Positions 1-12,400 are shown, counted from the stretch's first letter. The stretch is 64,000 nt of DNA from Gambelia wislizenii (GCA_030847615.1 JAUMIR010000002.1:202661809-202725808); one strand, 5' to 3'. Notes: a model not told the origin generated them from the letters alone. A program made the numbers and translations.

Positions 1-2377
1 CATTGCCTGGGCTGAGTATGAGAGTCCCAATGATCTTAACCACGTGTGGCGATGAACGGCTATGGAGTTGGCAACAATTTTTCCAGTGCACTCCGCCATG
101 TGTTTTGCTACCTGTCTTTGATATCCGGCAAGGGACAGACCCTCCTCACGGAAGGAGTGCACGATTCTTTGGTCCTGCTCAGAGAGCTTGGCAATATGGG
201 GGGCAAGGGAGTCCCAGAGGTATTTCTGATAGGCTTCCATACATGCCGCATATGTGGTCATTTTGGTTAGCAGGCATGCAGATGAATAAAACTTTCGGCC
301 TACCGCATCCAATTTCTTGCCCTCTTTGTCCATTGGCGTGGACTATAATCTCTGGGACGTTTTCAGTTGGGCTGCCTCGATCACCACCGAATTAGGTTTG
401 GGGTGGCAGGTTAGCCATGGGGCGGACTCTGAGCAAACTCTGTACAGATGGTCCAGGCGTCTAGATGTGGGGAGAACCAAAGATGGGGTTGCCCATGCGG
501 TTTTAAGTACCTGTAATAGGTATGGAGAAATAGAAAGTGAAGGGATAGATGGTGAACGGTGCTGTAGATCCTCAAAGATTGGGTCATCTATCTGTTTGGG
601 TGGTTTTTATCCCCAGTGTGCCCATCATGCGTAAGATTAGGTCGGCAAAGGCCTTAACATCATCTGTAGGTGATGGTGGGTCTGGGTGTGCTCCTCCCGG
701 TGTTGGGGAAGGTTTCGGGGATGGGGACCTCGATCGAGAGTCCGAATCAGAAGATGTTACCGATGGTGTTCGAGATGGGGAACGTCTCAGATCCAACAGC
801 TCAATGTGTTTCGTCTTGGACTTGTGCTTTCCCAAATGTTGTTTGGTACCAGCATGTGAGTCCTTTGCGGGATCCTGCGGTAATTTGGGTAATGCCGTGG
901 GAGTTGGAGATCTAGATCTCAAGGCCGAGGAAGGAGCACATTCTTTCTCCTGCTGTTCTTTGGAAGCCTCATCTGTTCGGTCCGCCGACTTTCTCCGTGA
1001 CCTGGAATCATGGCGGCGGGTATCAACGGTGTCGCTCCTGTTCTTATCCTTTGAGGGATCCTCAGAACGATATCGTGTGCGGTGTTGATTGTATCTGTGC
1101 CTCTGGTCCCGTGGTGACGGTTCCAGAGGAAGGTATGGGTCCCCATAGTAACGGTACCGTGGGGCTCTGTCCCAGGCATACGGGTTCCTGCGATACTGCT
1201 GATATCCAGAAGGCCTATCGTAGTAAGGGTGTTCGTAGTGGTCCCAGTACCAGTCCTCTGACCAGGTACCGAAATCGGAGAGGCAAGAAGAGCCGGAGAC
1301 CAAAGGCGAGTGGATCCGATGAGGGGTGCAGGGCCGTCGGCTTTGCAAGCGGGACCGATGGCGGGGTCGGTGTCATATAGGTATACGGGATCGCTGCGGA
1401 GTTCGAGAACGCGAGGTTGAGTTTGAATGGGCGGTCCGGCACGAACGGGATTGTGACTCTCGTTGTCTCCTTCTGGACACTGATCAAGACTGCCGAGGTC
1501 GGGGTCGCTCCTCAGACCAAGATCTGGAGCGTCGACGCAAGCGGGACTGTGATCTGGTGTGGGGTCTTGGTGTTATGGATGTCGGTGCTGGAGTCGAGAC
1601 CGATCTGGAGCAGGACCGATGGCTATGGTCTTTCTCTCCTGAACTGGGTGAGATTCGTACGATCTCCAGTTCAGGGGACTGCTCCCAGAGTTCGCCCTTG
1701 GACAGCACTTCCTAAGCACTCATGGCTGCCTGTGCCGGTGATTCATGGGAGGTTCCTCGAGCCCGAAGAGTCACTGCAGAAAGATTTATCCTAATCGGTG
1801 ATACCACTGGAGACCTCACTTCATCCGCCGGCCGGGACTTAGCGTGTTCCGGGCTACAAGCTCGATGTTTGCTCTTGGAGGGGGATTCTTTCGGGATCGT
1901 CTTCTTCTTCTTCTTCTTTGGGGGCTCCGAGTCAGTCGGTGTCCGTTGAGGGTCTCCAGAGGGCAGCCGAACTGACTTCTGTTTATCTTTTGCTAGATGA
2001 GCCTGTGCGGCCGCGGTACCATACTGAGCGGTACCATCCCCAGCTGTACCGTTCCTCTCAGTTCTGTCCGGTCTCGAAGATTTTTTCTTGGTATCATGAG
2101 CTTCACGAGACTTGGAGGTCGATTTCTCCTGTGTAGAGGCCGGCTGCTTGTGAGACCCACTTTGGGATGGGGTAGAAGCTGAGAGGGCATGCTCATATAA
2201 TTGAGCCTTCAGCCGCTTGTCTCTATTACGTCAGGCTTGCGGGGTAAACGCCTTACAATGGCGGCATGAGCAGACATCATGTCTCTCCCCGAGGCACATC
2301 AGACATTTGGCGTGGCCATCAGATTCTGGCATTCTGGCACAGGCCGTACATGCCTTGAAAAACCCCATAGAAGCCAT
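1..2377 (-). pseudogene. DIRS-type retrotransposon ORF1 (gag-like), decayed and cut by the window edge
   Basis: Read on the minus strand from an ATG at 2377. The product opens with a cysteine/histidine cluster (CTAC, then DGHAKCLMCLGERH), the pattern I associate with ORF1 of DIRS-type tyrosine-recombinase retroelements. A long Lys/Ser/Arg-rich linker follows, rich in SRSRS and RRRS runs. Next is a Tyr/Arg-rich stretch around 1190-1300 and a helical segment with DDVKAFADLILRM near 610-650. The C-terminal part (RRLDHLYRV at about 435-460, then KMTTYAACMEAYQ and HSFREEGLSLAGYQ) resembles the LAP2alpha-like domain known to derive from DIRS gag. One frame runs from 2377 to about 600 with in-frame stops near 2230, 1710, 1484 and 1380. 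A frameshift lies near 600 and another stop near 342. No reverse transcriptase or recombinase is inside the window; they would lie to the left. The DIRS assignment is by motif memory only. Confidence 0.72.
1895..1920. repeat. TTC triplet run inside the DIRS ORF1
   Basis: A TTC microsatellite on the plus strand, encoding six consecutive lysines in the minus-strand ORF1. It probably arose from a lysine-rich nuclear-localisation-like segment and is a slippage-prone site. Confidence 0.6.
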
Positions 2378-2871
2378 AACAGGTGATGATTTTACTCACG
2401 GTACCGGGGCCGGAGAGTTAAGTAGAGTAGTTGACAGTCCGCGGTCAAAACCAGATTTGTCCAAAACAATCGCCAATCGTAGATTCACAGAGACCACGAA
2501 GAAGAATCATATACATGTATCAATGTGTATTTATAATGCATAATTTAACATAATAATGAATTATATTTACTTAATAATAATGTTTATTTATAATGCCCTT
2601 TTCACCAAAGGGTGGAACATCAACATATACAGTACAACCAAGGACAAAAAGAATAAAACTTAGCACTAAAAGTATACATGAAATAAAATCCCCAACACCC
2701 TCACCAGTCATTACCCATCTCAGCAACTTTAGGCACAACTCAGCAGTACATTTACCTGTAGTAGGTTTCCTTGTGTAAAACAAGGGAATATATATGCATA
2801 CAGGCCAGAGCATCCATGCTGTTGAGTAAGAAACACCACCAACTCAGTCCCACAGGCCAGCCTAACACCTA
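2378..2871. other. No gene seen; leader of the DIRS-like element, then AT-rich DNA
   Basis: The stretch just right of the ORF1 start (2378-2480) probably belongs to the element's 5' leader. From 2500 on the sequence is AT-rich. I see no splice-framed exon, and the element's terminal repeat cannot be defined from this copy alone. Confidence 0.4.
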
Positions 2872-3141
2872 CAGTAGGACCCCTGTATCCTCTGATTCAT
2901 TATCGGCCGATTCAGTTATCCACGGGACACAAAACAGCACACTTACCATAGAGTCTTCCTAGAAAATGCCTAGAGAGCATCCTCTTTAGATATTTTCTAG
3001 GTTCTCCAAGGCAACTCTATGTTATTTTAAACCAGAAGTCCCATTATTTTCAATGGTGTTTGCTGTTATCTGTGGTTTTCGGTATCCACGGTGGGGTGGG
3101 GGGGCTGGAACCAATCCCCCACAAATACGAGGGTCCTACTG
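2872..3141 (+). mobile_element. Tigger/pogo-like nonautonomous DNA transposon (family T1), copy 1
   Basis: The ends are inverted (CAGTAGGACCCCTGTATC at the left, GGGTCCTACTG at the right). The insertion is flanked by TA on both sides (2870-2871 and 3142-3143), the target duplication of the mariner/Tigger superfamily. There is no transposase ORF. Close relatives lie at 4313-4578 and 11473-11730. Confidence 0.8.
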
Positions 3142-3232
3142 TATTTACTAACAGAAATAATTTTCATGATACAGGTTGCAATGGACATTTAATCTCTTAG
3201 ATCTTTCAAAAGACAAAATGAAGAGTTCTACC

Positions 3233-3458
3233 ACTGTGAGCCAATACAATGTAGTGGTTTCAGTGTTGGATTAGGACTCCAGGAGACCAGGGTCTGAATC
3301 CCCATTCAGCCATGGAAATCCACCTAGCAACCTTGGACAAGTCACACTCTCAGCCTCAGAGGAAGGCAATGGCAACTCCCCCTCCTGAACAAATCTTGCT
3401 GAGGAAACCATAAATCCATAATCTGTAAACAACTTGAAAGCACACAAAAACAACACAA
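3233..3458 (+). repeat. tRNA-derived squamate SINE (ACA-SINE/Squam-like)
   Basis: It carries the recognisable SINE body: TGTAGTGGTTTCAGTGTTGG (box A side), then GGTCTGAATCCCCATTCAGC (box B side), CTTGGACAAGTCACA, and a tail ending in ACTTGAAAGCACACAAAAACA. The tRNA-like half is internal RNA polymerase III promoter sequence and not a functional tRNA. Confidence 0.75.
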
Positions 3459-4312
3459 AGCCAGTGTGACCATTTTCCTGCTTGCTCATGCTCTCTCTTT
3501 CTTTGTGATTCATTCATCTATTTCATTTCACCCAACAGATTAGGGGCTCATTGATCAATCAATGCAGCCTCCCACAGGCCACCTGCAATATATTTGCAAA
3601 CCACCAGTAGCCCACAGACCACTGATGCAGAATGAGATGGAGAAAGAGCACAAGCAGAGGGTGGATAAAATTAGATTTAAGGGCAAGCAACATGAAAAGG
3701 TTTCACAAAATGGGGAAGCACCAGCAGCAATGCATTTTCGCTCTTTCAACCAAGATATAGCAAAATTCGAAGAAGATTCAAGATGCTACTTGCTCTCAGT
3801 GCAGTTTAGAAACTGTGCCCATCTGGCACATGCAAAGGGAAATTATTATAGCTAATTCATTATGTTGTGCTCCACCTTGGTTTCCTAGGGAAAAGGCAGA
3901 ATATTAATATTAATAATAATAATAATAAATCCATGACAATGTATTTGATGGTTTCAGTTCAGTTAGATGTTTCCCACCAGATGTTACACTAAACATGCTT
4001 TATAAAGTGTATGGTTAAGGTCACTTTTATTTTGAGAGAAAACTGGCTGCATGAAGCCCAAAGTCAGCATTGTGTTTCTGACTGAGACTGAGGCCACAGG
4101 CAGTTTCTGCAGAAAATCTTCCAAATAGCACCATGAGGGCCAGAAACAGGCAAAGGGAGAAGAGGTCAATCAGGTGGCAAAACTGGCACAGGCCCCAAGT
4201 CCAGATCAGGAACCCCTGTGGCAGTTTTTCCTTTAGGCTGTAATATGACATTTAACTACTGTATTCATTCACAAGTGTGTTTTGGTGGGATGTAACATCT
4301 TAAGACATGTTA
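3459..4312. other. No gene seen; short AAT microsatellite
   Basis: Unique-looking, moderately AT-rich DNA with an AAT/ATT run at about 3903-3930. I found no convincing exon. Open frames here lack recognisable domains and splice context. Confidence 0.4.
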
Positions 4313-4578
4313 AAGTAGGACCCCTGATCCATTGATTCATTATCCACTGATTCAATTATCCATGGGACACAAAACAGCACACCTACCATAGAGTCTTCCT
4401 AGAAAATGTGGCCTCTCTAGCCATTTTCTAGGTCCTCCAAGGCAACTTCATGGTATTTTAAACTGGAAGTCCATTATTTTCAATGGTGTTCGCTATTATC
4501 CACAGTTTTTGGTATCTGTGCCCCCCCCCCCCGCCGAACCAATCTCCGGTGCTAATTTTCCAAGGAGTATCCCTGTTA
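4313..4578 (+). mobile_element. Tigger-like DNA transposon (family T1), copy 2, decayed right end
   Basis: The body matches the copy at 2872-3141: GACACAAAACAGCACA, then CATAGAGTCTTCCTAGAAAA and ATTATTTTCAATGGTGTT. A poly-C tract at about 4520-4532 and a damaged right inverted repeat show decay. Confidence 0.7.
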
Positions 4579-5074
4579 GTATTTAGGGTAGTATGAGACT
4601 TTTTGTTCAAATATTTGATATCTTTTGAAATGCTTTGTACTATTTATAGCAACACTGCCACAATACTGGATGCAGTACAGTAAGCATTTGCACTCCAGAA
4701 TAATGTTTAACATTTTACCTATATAATTTAAAAAATAAAATAAAATTATTTTTTTAAAAAGTTATTTAACAACATCAATGGCATTGTGTTTTCCATGGTG
4801 GTTTAGCACTGGAGAATCACATTTCAGCCCAATTTTTATTTTAAAAATCCTACAAAATTAATTGGTTGGAGGAGGGTTGGGCTGTTTTTTCCTCTGATCT
4901 ATCAATTAAGGGTTTAATAAACCCATGTGCATGTGATCTCTAAACCTCTAGAAACCTTGTACTAACCACTACAGGTGGCTGGAAGGCAGAACTGGTCAGA
5001 AATCAGGAAACTCCAAAATCCACCTCTGCCAGTTCTTCTACTACAGCTGTCAGCCCTGACAGCACCAAGGCAAG

Positions 5075-5180
5075 TTCAGCAACTTGTGGCTTTCTAGATG
5101 TTGTTGGACTGCAACTCCCACCCAAGGGTGAGGGACGCTGGGAGATGTAATCCAGCCATACCTGGAAGGCCACAAATTGT
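5075..5180. mobile_element. Short fold-back repeat with TGTTGGACTGCAACTCCCA core
   Basis: The two sides are partly complementary around the ACTGCAACTCCCA core, as in the small hAT-like elements common in squamates. A related unit lies at 5432-5555 (TTTTGGCCTTCAGTTCCCAG) and another at 61030-61160. Edges are approximate. Confidence 0.45.
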
Positions 5181-5431
5181 CCTCCTTTGCTCTCAGGGCT
5201 GAATCTTCTTAGCCTCCAACTGACATTATAAACCTAAAACCATGGCCCCCACAAGGGAGGGCTGACAGGGCACTACTTTGGGAGGGCCGGGATTAGGAGG
5301 GGCCCCTGCTCTGATATTATTGTAAGTTTTTATTATGTAAATCCATTTAGGTTTTTAAAAAATAATTATAAATATGACTTTGGCATCATAGTTTAAGCTG
5401 ACTTGTTTTAATTTTTATCCTAAATCCTATA

Positions 5432-5555
5432 GAGTAGTGATCTCCAAACTCTAGTTCCCCAGGTGTTTTGGCCTTCAGTTCCCAGAAGCCTCAGCCACCT
5501 TGGCCAATGATCATGGATTCTGGGAGGTGAAGTCCAAAATCACCTGGCTGACCTT
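5432..5555. mobile_element. Short fold-back repeat, hAT-like
   Basis: CTCCAAACTCTAGTTCCCCA at the left resembles the start of hAT-derived elements. The inverted side includes TGGGAGGTGAAGTCCAAAAT. It lies just upstream of the SYNGR2 CpG island. Confidence 0.45.
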
Positions 5556-5599
5556 AACCTTAGCAGTAGTTAGGGGCCCCGCCAAAGATCACTTCAGGA

Positions 5600-6400
5600 T
5601 GTGGGGGCCATGTGCAGGCTAAAGCGTAGCCAGAGCAGGGGTTGAATGCTTGCCGGCCCCCGGAGGAGGAGCAGGGGGAGGCCTCCCTCCCGCGGGCCAC
5701 AGCCGGGGTGGGTAGGTGGTGGGAGCCACCTCGGCTCGCCTTGTCCCAGGTCGGGTCTCCTCCCTGGAGGCGGAGTGCTAGGGCGGGGCTTGGGACGGGC
5801 GAGCAAACACAAGCTGGGCGAGGCGGCCTCCTCCAGCTTCGCGGGTGGGACGGTCGCGGCAGAGAGCGCTTGCCGAGTCATGGAGGGCGGCGAGGGTGGG
5901 AGCGGCGGCGGCGGCGGCGGCGCCTACGGGGCGGCCAAGGCAGGCGGCACCTTCGACCTGTGGCGCTTCCTGCAGCAACCGCAAGTGATTGCGCGCCTTC
6001 TCAGCGCGGTGAGTGAACTCGTCGGGGCTGGGCTGGGGAGTCGTGGGAGTGCGCTCTCCCGAGAGGCTGGCTTGCTTGCTCTGCCCGCCACCAGCCCAAA
6101 CCAACCCTAGCCTGCCTGGCGCTTGGAGCTGCCCGGCCCGGCCCGGAGCGCTGAGGCGTGGCCGGCTGCCTGGAGCAGCGAGTGGCGGCTGCAGTCCAGG
6201 GACCTGGCTGGGCCGTGGGGAGGGGAAAGCCGAGCGGAGCAGGGGCGGAGCGCCCTTGGAAGGCTCGGCACCTGCGGAGGGACAGGTGGGGCGTTTCCCA
6301 GGGGCGGAAGAAAGGCGGCCCGGGTTGTCCCCCTCCCGCCCTGGCCAGCGGTGACTTGGCCACTCCAGCCCCGCCCCGCCCGCCAGCCCGGATGCTGCTA
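5600..6400. promoter_or_regulatory. CpG island over the SYNGR2 promoter, exon 1 and start of intron 1
   Basis: The stretch is strikingly GC-rich and dense in CpG compared with its AT-rich surroundings. It contains GC-box-like motifs such as GGGGCGGAG. I see no clear TATA box at a fitting distance, so a TATA-less housekeeping promoter is likely, with transcription starting a little upstream of the ATG at 5880. The long overlapping open frames in this stretch, on both strands, follow from high GC and few stop codons. Confidence 0.75.
5880..6008 (+). CDS. SYNGR2: SYNGR2 exon 1 (coding part)
   Basis: Codes for residues 1-43. A GGC run at about 5901-5920 gives a seven-residue glycine tract. The donor is GCGCG|GTGAGT. 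The ATG opens the only frame that continues into the conserved AAKAGGTFDL block. Confidence 0.92.
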
Positions 6401-9400
6401 GGAGGAGTCTCTGAAGGGGGCATCCACACTAGAGAAATAATCCAGCATGAAACCGGATTATTTGTCATGGCGCCTTCTTATAGAAGCCTGGGATTTGTGG
6501 TTTTACAAAGCCTTTAGCCTTCTTTGCCAAAGAGTGCTGACGTCTCACCAAACTACAAATCCCAGGTTTCCATAGGAAGGGGCCATGGCAGATAATCCAG
6601 CTTCAACCTAGATTGTTTGTGTCCTGTAGAATGCTCCTCAAAGGCGGTGCCCTGGCTTTCAGTTTAAAACATAAAGTTTAAAAAAAATTGTAATTTGGTG
6701 GGACCAGAGAGTAGCTTTCTTCTAGAACAGTGGTTCTTAACCTGGGGTCTGGGGACCACCAGGGGGACCACCGAGGAGAACCAGGCAGGTGGCCTGACTC
6801 CACACGTCTTGTGGGCTGCTTTGTTCTTCTCCTCTTCCTCCCACCCGCGAGTGTATCTGCCTGGTGTGGAACGCGCGCGTGTGCCTGTGTGTGTGTGTGT
6901 GTGTGTGTGGACGCAAGTCTTTAGGTTAATGCGGTTCCACGCCCTCTTGCCGGTGGCCAAGGGTGGCTGCTGTTCCGCTTGGCCCGCTTCTGACTCGGGC
7001 CTGGGCAGCTTGGCCGAAGAAAGCCGGCCGCTGGGCCCAGGGGGTTGTTTCCATAAGCAGGCCGGTCATATGGATGTCAGCTGATGGGCTGCGGCGCGGG
7101 GGGGGGAAAGCGGGGGTTGGGTGGGTGGTTTCGGTTGCCTTTTTGCTAACTCCTGCTGACCGCCATGGGAAATGGATCGAGGGCTTTTTCGCGACCGTGG
7201 TGTTGTTCCAGCACAATCGGGTTCCTCTTCTCCAAAGCTCCTGGAGATCCCCTGCAGCATTTATAGGTTTAGGGACACCGCCCCCCCCCCCAGTATTGGG
7301 AAATTTAGCAAGCTATGCCAAAGAGAAAAACAAAAACTTGTTAGGAAGGAGAAAACAGCCCCGTTTATCAGAGGGTGCCCCCAAAGAAGTATTCTAGAGC
7401 AGTGGTTCTTAACCTTTTCTTTACCAGGGACCCCCTTTAAATATCTTTTGTTGCCACTGCGCCCCAAAACTTCACTCAAGATTTAAAAGAACAACAATAA
7501 TCATAATGATACCTAATAATAATAATATTACATCATCGATGAAACCTTCCATCAAAGGCACTGGAGGAGGGAAGATTTTTCTTCTGCTTCCTGCAAATTT
7601 GTGGCAGGAGCAGATTGAATGGCAATGTGCAGACCAAGCCTGCCAGCCAGCCAGCCTTTGCCTTGGCTCCTGTCACATGGCCACTCCACTGCAGGGAAGA
7701 GGTGGGCCAAGCAACTTTCAAGCCTTCACAGCCCCCTTTGAGGACATCACACACCCCTAGTGGTCCCCAGACCCCAGGTTAAGAACCACTGTTCTAGACA
7801 AAACCTACTGTCTGGTCCCACCAAGTTACAATTCTTTTTTTTTTTTAATTTTATGTTTTAAACTGTTTAATGTTGTTAATAGTTTTATTCTCTTTTAATG
7901 CTTAGTCTTTTTAAAAACTTTATTTATTATTGTTAGATTGACTATGCAGGTTATGTATAGCACCCCAGCCCTCTGCGTGCATATATCCATAAATATATTT
8001 AGATCTAGGTGTATCCATTCCTCAGATAAAGTGGAATATAGTCCAGGAAAACCTGTGCTGTAATAAATGAGTTAGACTTTAAAGTGCCACAGGACTCTGG
8101 GGTGTGTGTGTATTTGCTATAGGACATTTTCAGACGGCCCTTACTGCGCAAGCAGCCTCCGGAGCAGTAATGAGGCTGCTGCACGGCAGCGGGTCCTTTT
8201 CGGATGCCGCCGTCCCTCTTCCATGACCATTTGTGGCACGTACGTGAAGCTTTGGAAGCGGCCGCGTCATATTTCAATCACGGGCAACTTCTGTGATTGA
8301 AATATGACGCGGCCGCTTCCAAAGCTTCACGTATGTGCCACGAATGGTCACGGAAGAGGGACGGCGGTGTCCGAAAAGGACCCCCTGCCGCGCAGCAGCC
8401 TCGTTACTGCTCCGGAGGCTGCTTGTGTGGTAAGGGCCGTCTGAAAATATTCTAAGTCCACTTTTTCCCCAATCAAGGTTCAGCAAGCATTCTCCAAATG
8501 CTTTAAAATGGTGTCACTATTAAAGATATCATGACCAGTTTTCAGTTCTTTGTATCTTGAAAACCTTTTTAGGGTAGCAGGGAGAGGAGATTTTAGTTTC
8601 CCCAAATGGTGACACACTACAGGGGTTCATGTATTTACTGATGTGAATATACATGCTCTCACATATCAATATGCTGTGCCTTAAGAGGTTCCAATGTATG
8701 TAGTGCAGGAACAGGGAACTGATTTCATGTGCCAGGTGGGATCCCAGCCTCCAGCCCTGCACATGCCAGATGACGCCACAGTCATGATGTCATATAAATG
8801 CCACAAGCTCCCTGGCAACACAGCTTTACTCAACCCATGCCTTCTCCATGTGAGAAGGCAAAGCTGTGTACAGACCCAAGGGCAAGTTCCAGAAGCATTT
8901 CTGTTTTCTCTTACCTGTGACAGCATGAGGCAGGTGCAACCAACTCCAAGGTCCAAGTGCCAGCTTCAGGAATGCTCTTGTAGCAGGGGCCCCGTTTACA
9001 CCACACAATTATAGCACTCTTGTTCCACTTTAACTGCCGTGGCTGCATCCTATGGAATCTTCCTGGGGTCTGTAGTTTGGTCAGAGGAGCTCCTGGCTGA
9101 GATTTTAAGCACTCCTCCCAAAACTGCAGTTCCCAGGATTCCACAGCATGCAGCCATGACAGTTAAAGTGGAATCATAGAGCTATAATTGTGTAGTGCTT
9201 GGATTTCAGAAGCTCCCCCACTCCATGCTCTACCTCATGGGAGAAAACAAAGTGTGTATGTATAGCTCCTTGTTGTTATACCTCTGATCTGGGTTAGGCA
9301 GGGGGATTCCCTGAAATGCCCGTGGCCTTTCCAGTTGGGTGCTTGAATGGCACCTATATATGTGTGTGGGAATCCCCATTTATCTCTGATCTCTGAATGG

Positions 9401-12400
9401 AGATAATGGGGATTCTCTACTCTCTTCCTAACTGGGAAGATGAACCCAGTTTGCCCCCTGTTTACACTGGATTGGGACCACTTGTAGCCAAATAAGACCC
9501 GTGGGGAGGTTCCACTTTTTGATGTAGTGAGAAACTTGATGGAAATATGTAGTGATCCCAGCATGGAGAATGGCCATTTGGACAGAAGCCACCATAGGAT
9601 AGGTGGTGGCTGAGAGGACTGGTTAAGAGGGCAATGCTGTGAGGAAAAGAAGAAGCTGAATTAGTTATGGGGGTATGAAAAGCTATGTTTGAAGGCATGT
9701 ATGAGAATCAGCCAATCCCAGCATAGGAAGCTGTGATGGAGGGGCCTCTGAGAGTGAGCTGGAGAGAATGGCAGTTCAGAGGAAGCAGTTGGATGAGTCA
9801 GGTGTGAGAGTTGGGAGTGAACTGTGCTGAGAGAAAGGTGTGTGAATCAGTTGAAAGAGTCTATAGAGAAAGCAGATGTCTGAGGGTAGTATGTCTTGTC
9901 ACTAAATGAAAGAGCCAGTGTTAATATTTGCTATTATACCGTTTGGGAATTTGTTACTACACTGATATTATAAACAAAATAAGTTCTTTTGTTAACTGTT
10001 TCACTGACCCATCTTGAATTATTTCCCTTATAATAAAGGGGAGGTCACTGTAACCAAAAGAATACACATTATTAGACAAATCTATCCATTGAAGGGGGTC
10101 ACCTGGAGACTCAGGCCCCAATCCAGAAAGGGCTACCAGAGGGGGACCTAGAGTAGAGCGTCTGTGACAGACAGCTAGAACTGAGAAAAGTGGGGCCAGC
10201 CTGGTGAGGCCAACATCACAGGGAGTAAAAAACCTGTGTGTGTGGGACTTTATCTGAGGGGGGGGAAATCAAGGAGGGAGGCTCTGCAGGCAAGGTGTAA
10301 ACATGGGAGGGCCAATTTGTTGAGCTCCGTCCACAATACAGGGTATAAAGTGGAACCCCATTTCTTGCTTAGAACAGTATCTTGCAGCCAGCTATACTGG
10401 CAGCAAACAGCATAAGACTAACATGTCTAACCTTCTGATAACAGTTATGGCTCCTTTTCTCCTCAGTATGAGGTCGGACCTGTAAAAGGCCTTAGTAGCT
10501 TTGTGGACAGACCTGAATGATCATGTAGATATCATAACACTCACAAGGATGCATCTGAACTCTTGCAATCGTAATGTTTCTCTCATTTCATTGTGCTTGT
10601 ACTTCTAGTGAATTCCCTCCTTGTTCTAGGAGGTGTTAATGCTACATTACTATTATCATTATTATTATTATTTTCCCCTTTCTCTCTCCTTTGTAGCTGT
10701 TTGCACTCATAGTTTTCTCCTGTATCATTGGTGAAGGCTACACCAACCGTCATTCTGAAGATGAACTGTTCTGCATCTTTAACCACAATGAGGATGCTTG
10801 TCGTTATGGCATTGGTATTGGTGTGGTTGCCTTCTTGGCCTGCGTATTCTTCTTCATGGTGGATATCTACTTCCCACAGATTAGCAATGTCACTGATCGC
10901 AAGTACCTCGTTATAGCTGACTTGGGCTTCTCAGGTATTTACTACTTGGACACATCACTTGAAGCAAGTCCCTGGAGAGAAGGACTAGGCTCTGGCTGTG
11001 TTCTCTTCCTCCTTTTCCTCTCCCTTCCTCTGTTTCTGGAATTAGACAATGGTTCCCCTTGTTTTACTCCCTAATGATCTGTGTGTGTTTGGAGCAGCTC
11101 AGAGCTCCTGGCATAGTGCCTGCTCAGGCCTGCTTTGTCTGACTGAAAGTGCCTTCTAGGGAAGACGTTCCTAAAATATTGGGACATTACAATGTCTTTT
11201 TAATATATATATATATAAAGTAGTACTAGTAAGGAGGAAAGACCATGGAATTGGAGCCCTCTTGTTCCCTGACATAAATATTTTAGGGCCCATCCAAATG
11301 GACTGGAAAAACCAGAAAATCTTTGATTTTGTTCCTGTCCTTTGTTTTGGGTTTTAAGATCTACATGATATTTTCCCCATCCCAACCTATTCCCAGGGAA
11401 CATTGCCAAAGACTTTTCATTGCCACTTCCCACATCAGTTTAAATTAACCCATTATTTTCCAAAACAAAATACAGTAGGACCCCTGTATCCGCTGATTAA
11501 TTATCTACTGATTCAGTTATCTGCAAGACACAAAACAGCACACCTACCAGTCTTCCTAGAAAATGCCTAGAGGCATCCTCTCTCGATGTTTTCTATGTCC
11601 TCCAAGGCAGCTCTATGATATTTTGTATCAGAAGTCCCATTATTTTCAATGGTGTTTGCTGTTATCTGTGGTTTTCAGTATCCATGGGCCCCCCTGGAAC
11701 CAACCCCCTGCAGATACAGGGGTCCTACTGTATACCTTTCCATGGCAGTCTGTGTTAACCAGAACTAGCTAAGAGAGCCACCACCAAGAAACATAGGGAC
11801 TGTTTCTAGTACCTAGAGCCAACAGAGGAGGAATGCTGGCAAGAAAATTATCCTAATGTTTACCTATATAATATTGCTAAAGCACTTTAACATTTTGACT
11901 ATAACGCCTGAATAAATATTAAAAAGGGCTCAGTGGAAATGGCTGAAAGTCAATTTCTGAAATGTTGCTTGAGTCTAGATGTGACAAGTGATCAGAGTGA
12001 GGGAGAGGAGAAAGAACACAAGGGTGGGAAAAGTGGGAGGGAAACCCTGGATAGTTCAAGAAACGGTTGCGATGCAAAACCATGAATGTGCAGGTAAAAT
12101 CAAAACAAAAAGAAATGGAAAATCTTAATACTTCCGAGGACCTTTTTACTTTCTGGATAAGCCCTTAGTCATACAGATTGTGAACAAAATGTTAGCAGTT
12201 GCCTTAATAGGTTTGCTTGATAGTGGCAAGTTTACTACATGAAACAGGAGACTGTACATATTTCCTTAGGAACTGGAGACCATTATGAGCCTGGCCCCAG
12301 ATTTTAACAACTAAGCAAAACTTGGTCCATGTACTGTTTTTGGCTGTTAAAGAGCATGCCTGCTTATTCACTATGAGGTCCTTTCAAATGTCATAGCAGC

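Noticed and set aside
549..1088. Plus-strand frames of 130-180 codons at the left end
   Set aside because: They are antisense shadows of the minus-strand DIRS ORF1.
3233..3458. tRNA gene in the SINE heads
   Set aside because: Box A- and box B-like text is present, but there is no cloverleaf that I can close, and the sequence continues into a SINE body.
5642..6517. Several long overlapping open frames on both strands around SYNGR2 exon 1
   Set aside because: They result from the high GC content of the CpG island. Only the frame from 5880 to 6008 continues into conserved exons.
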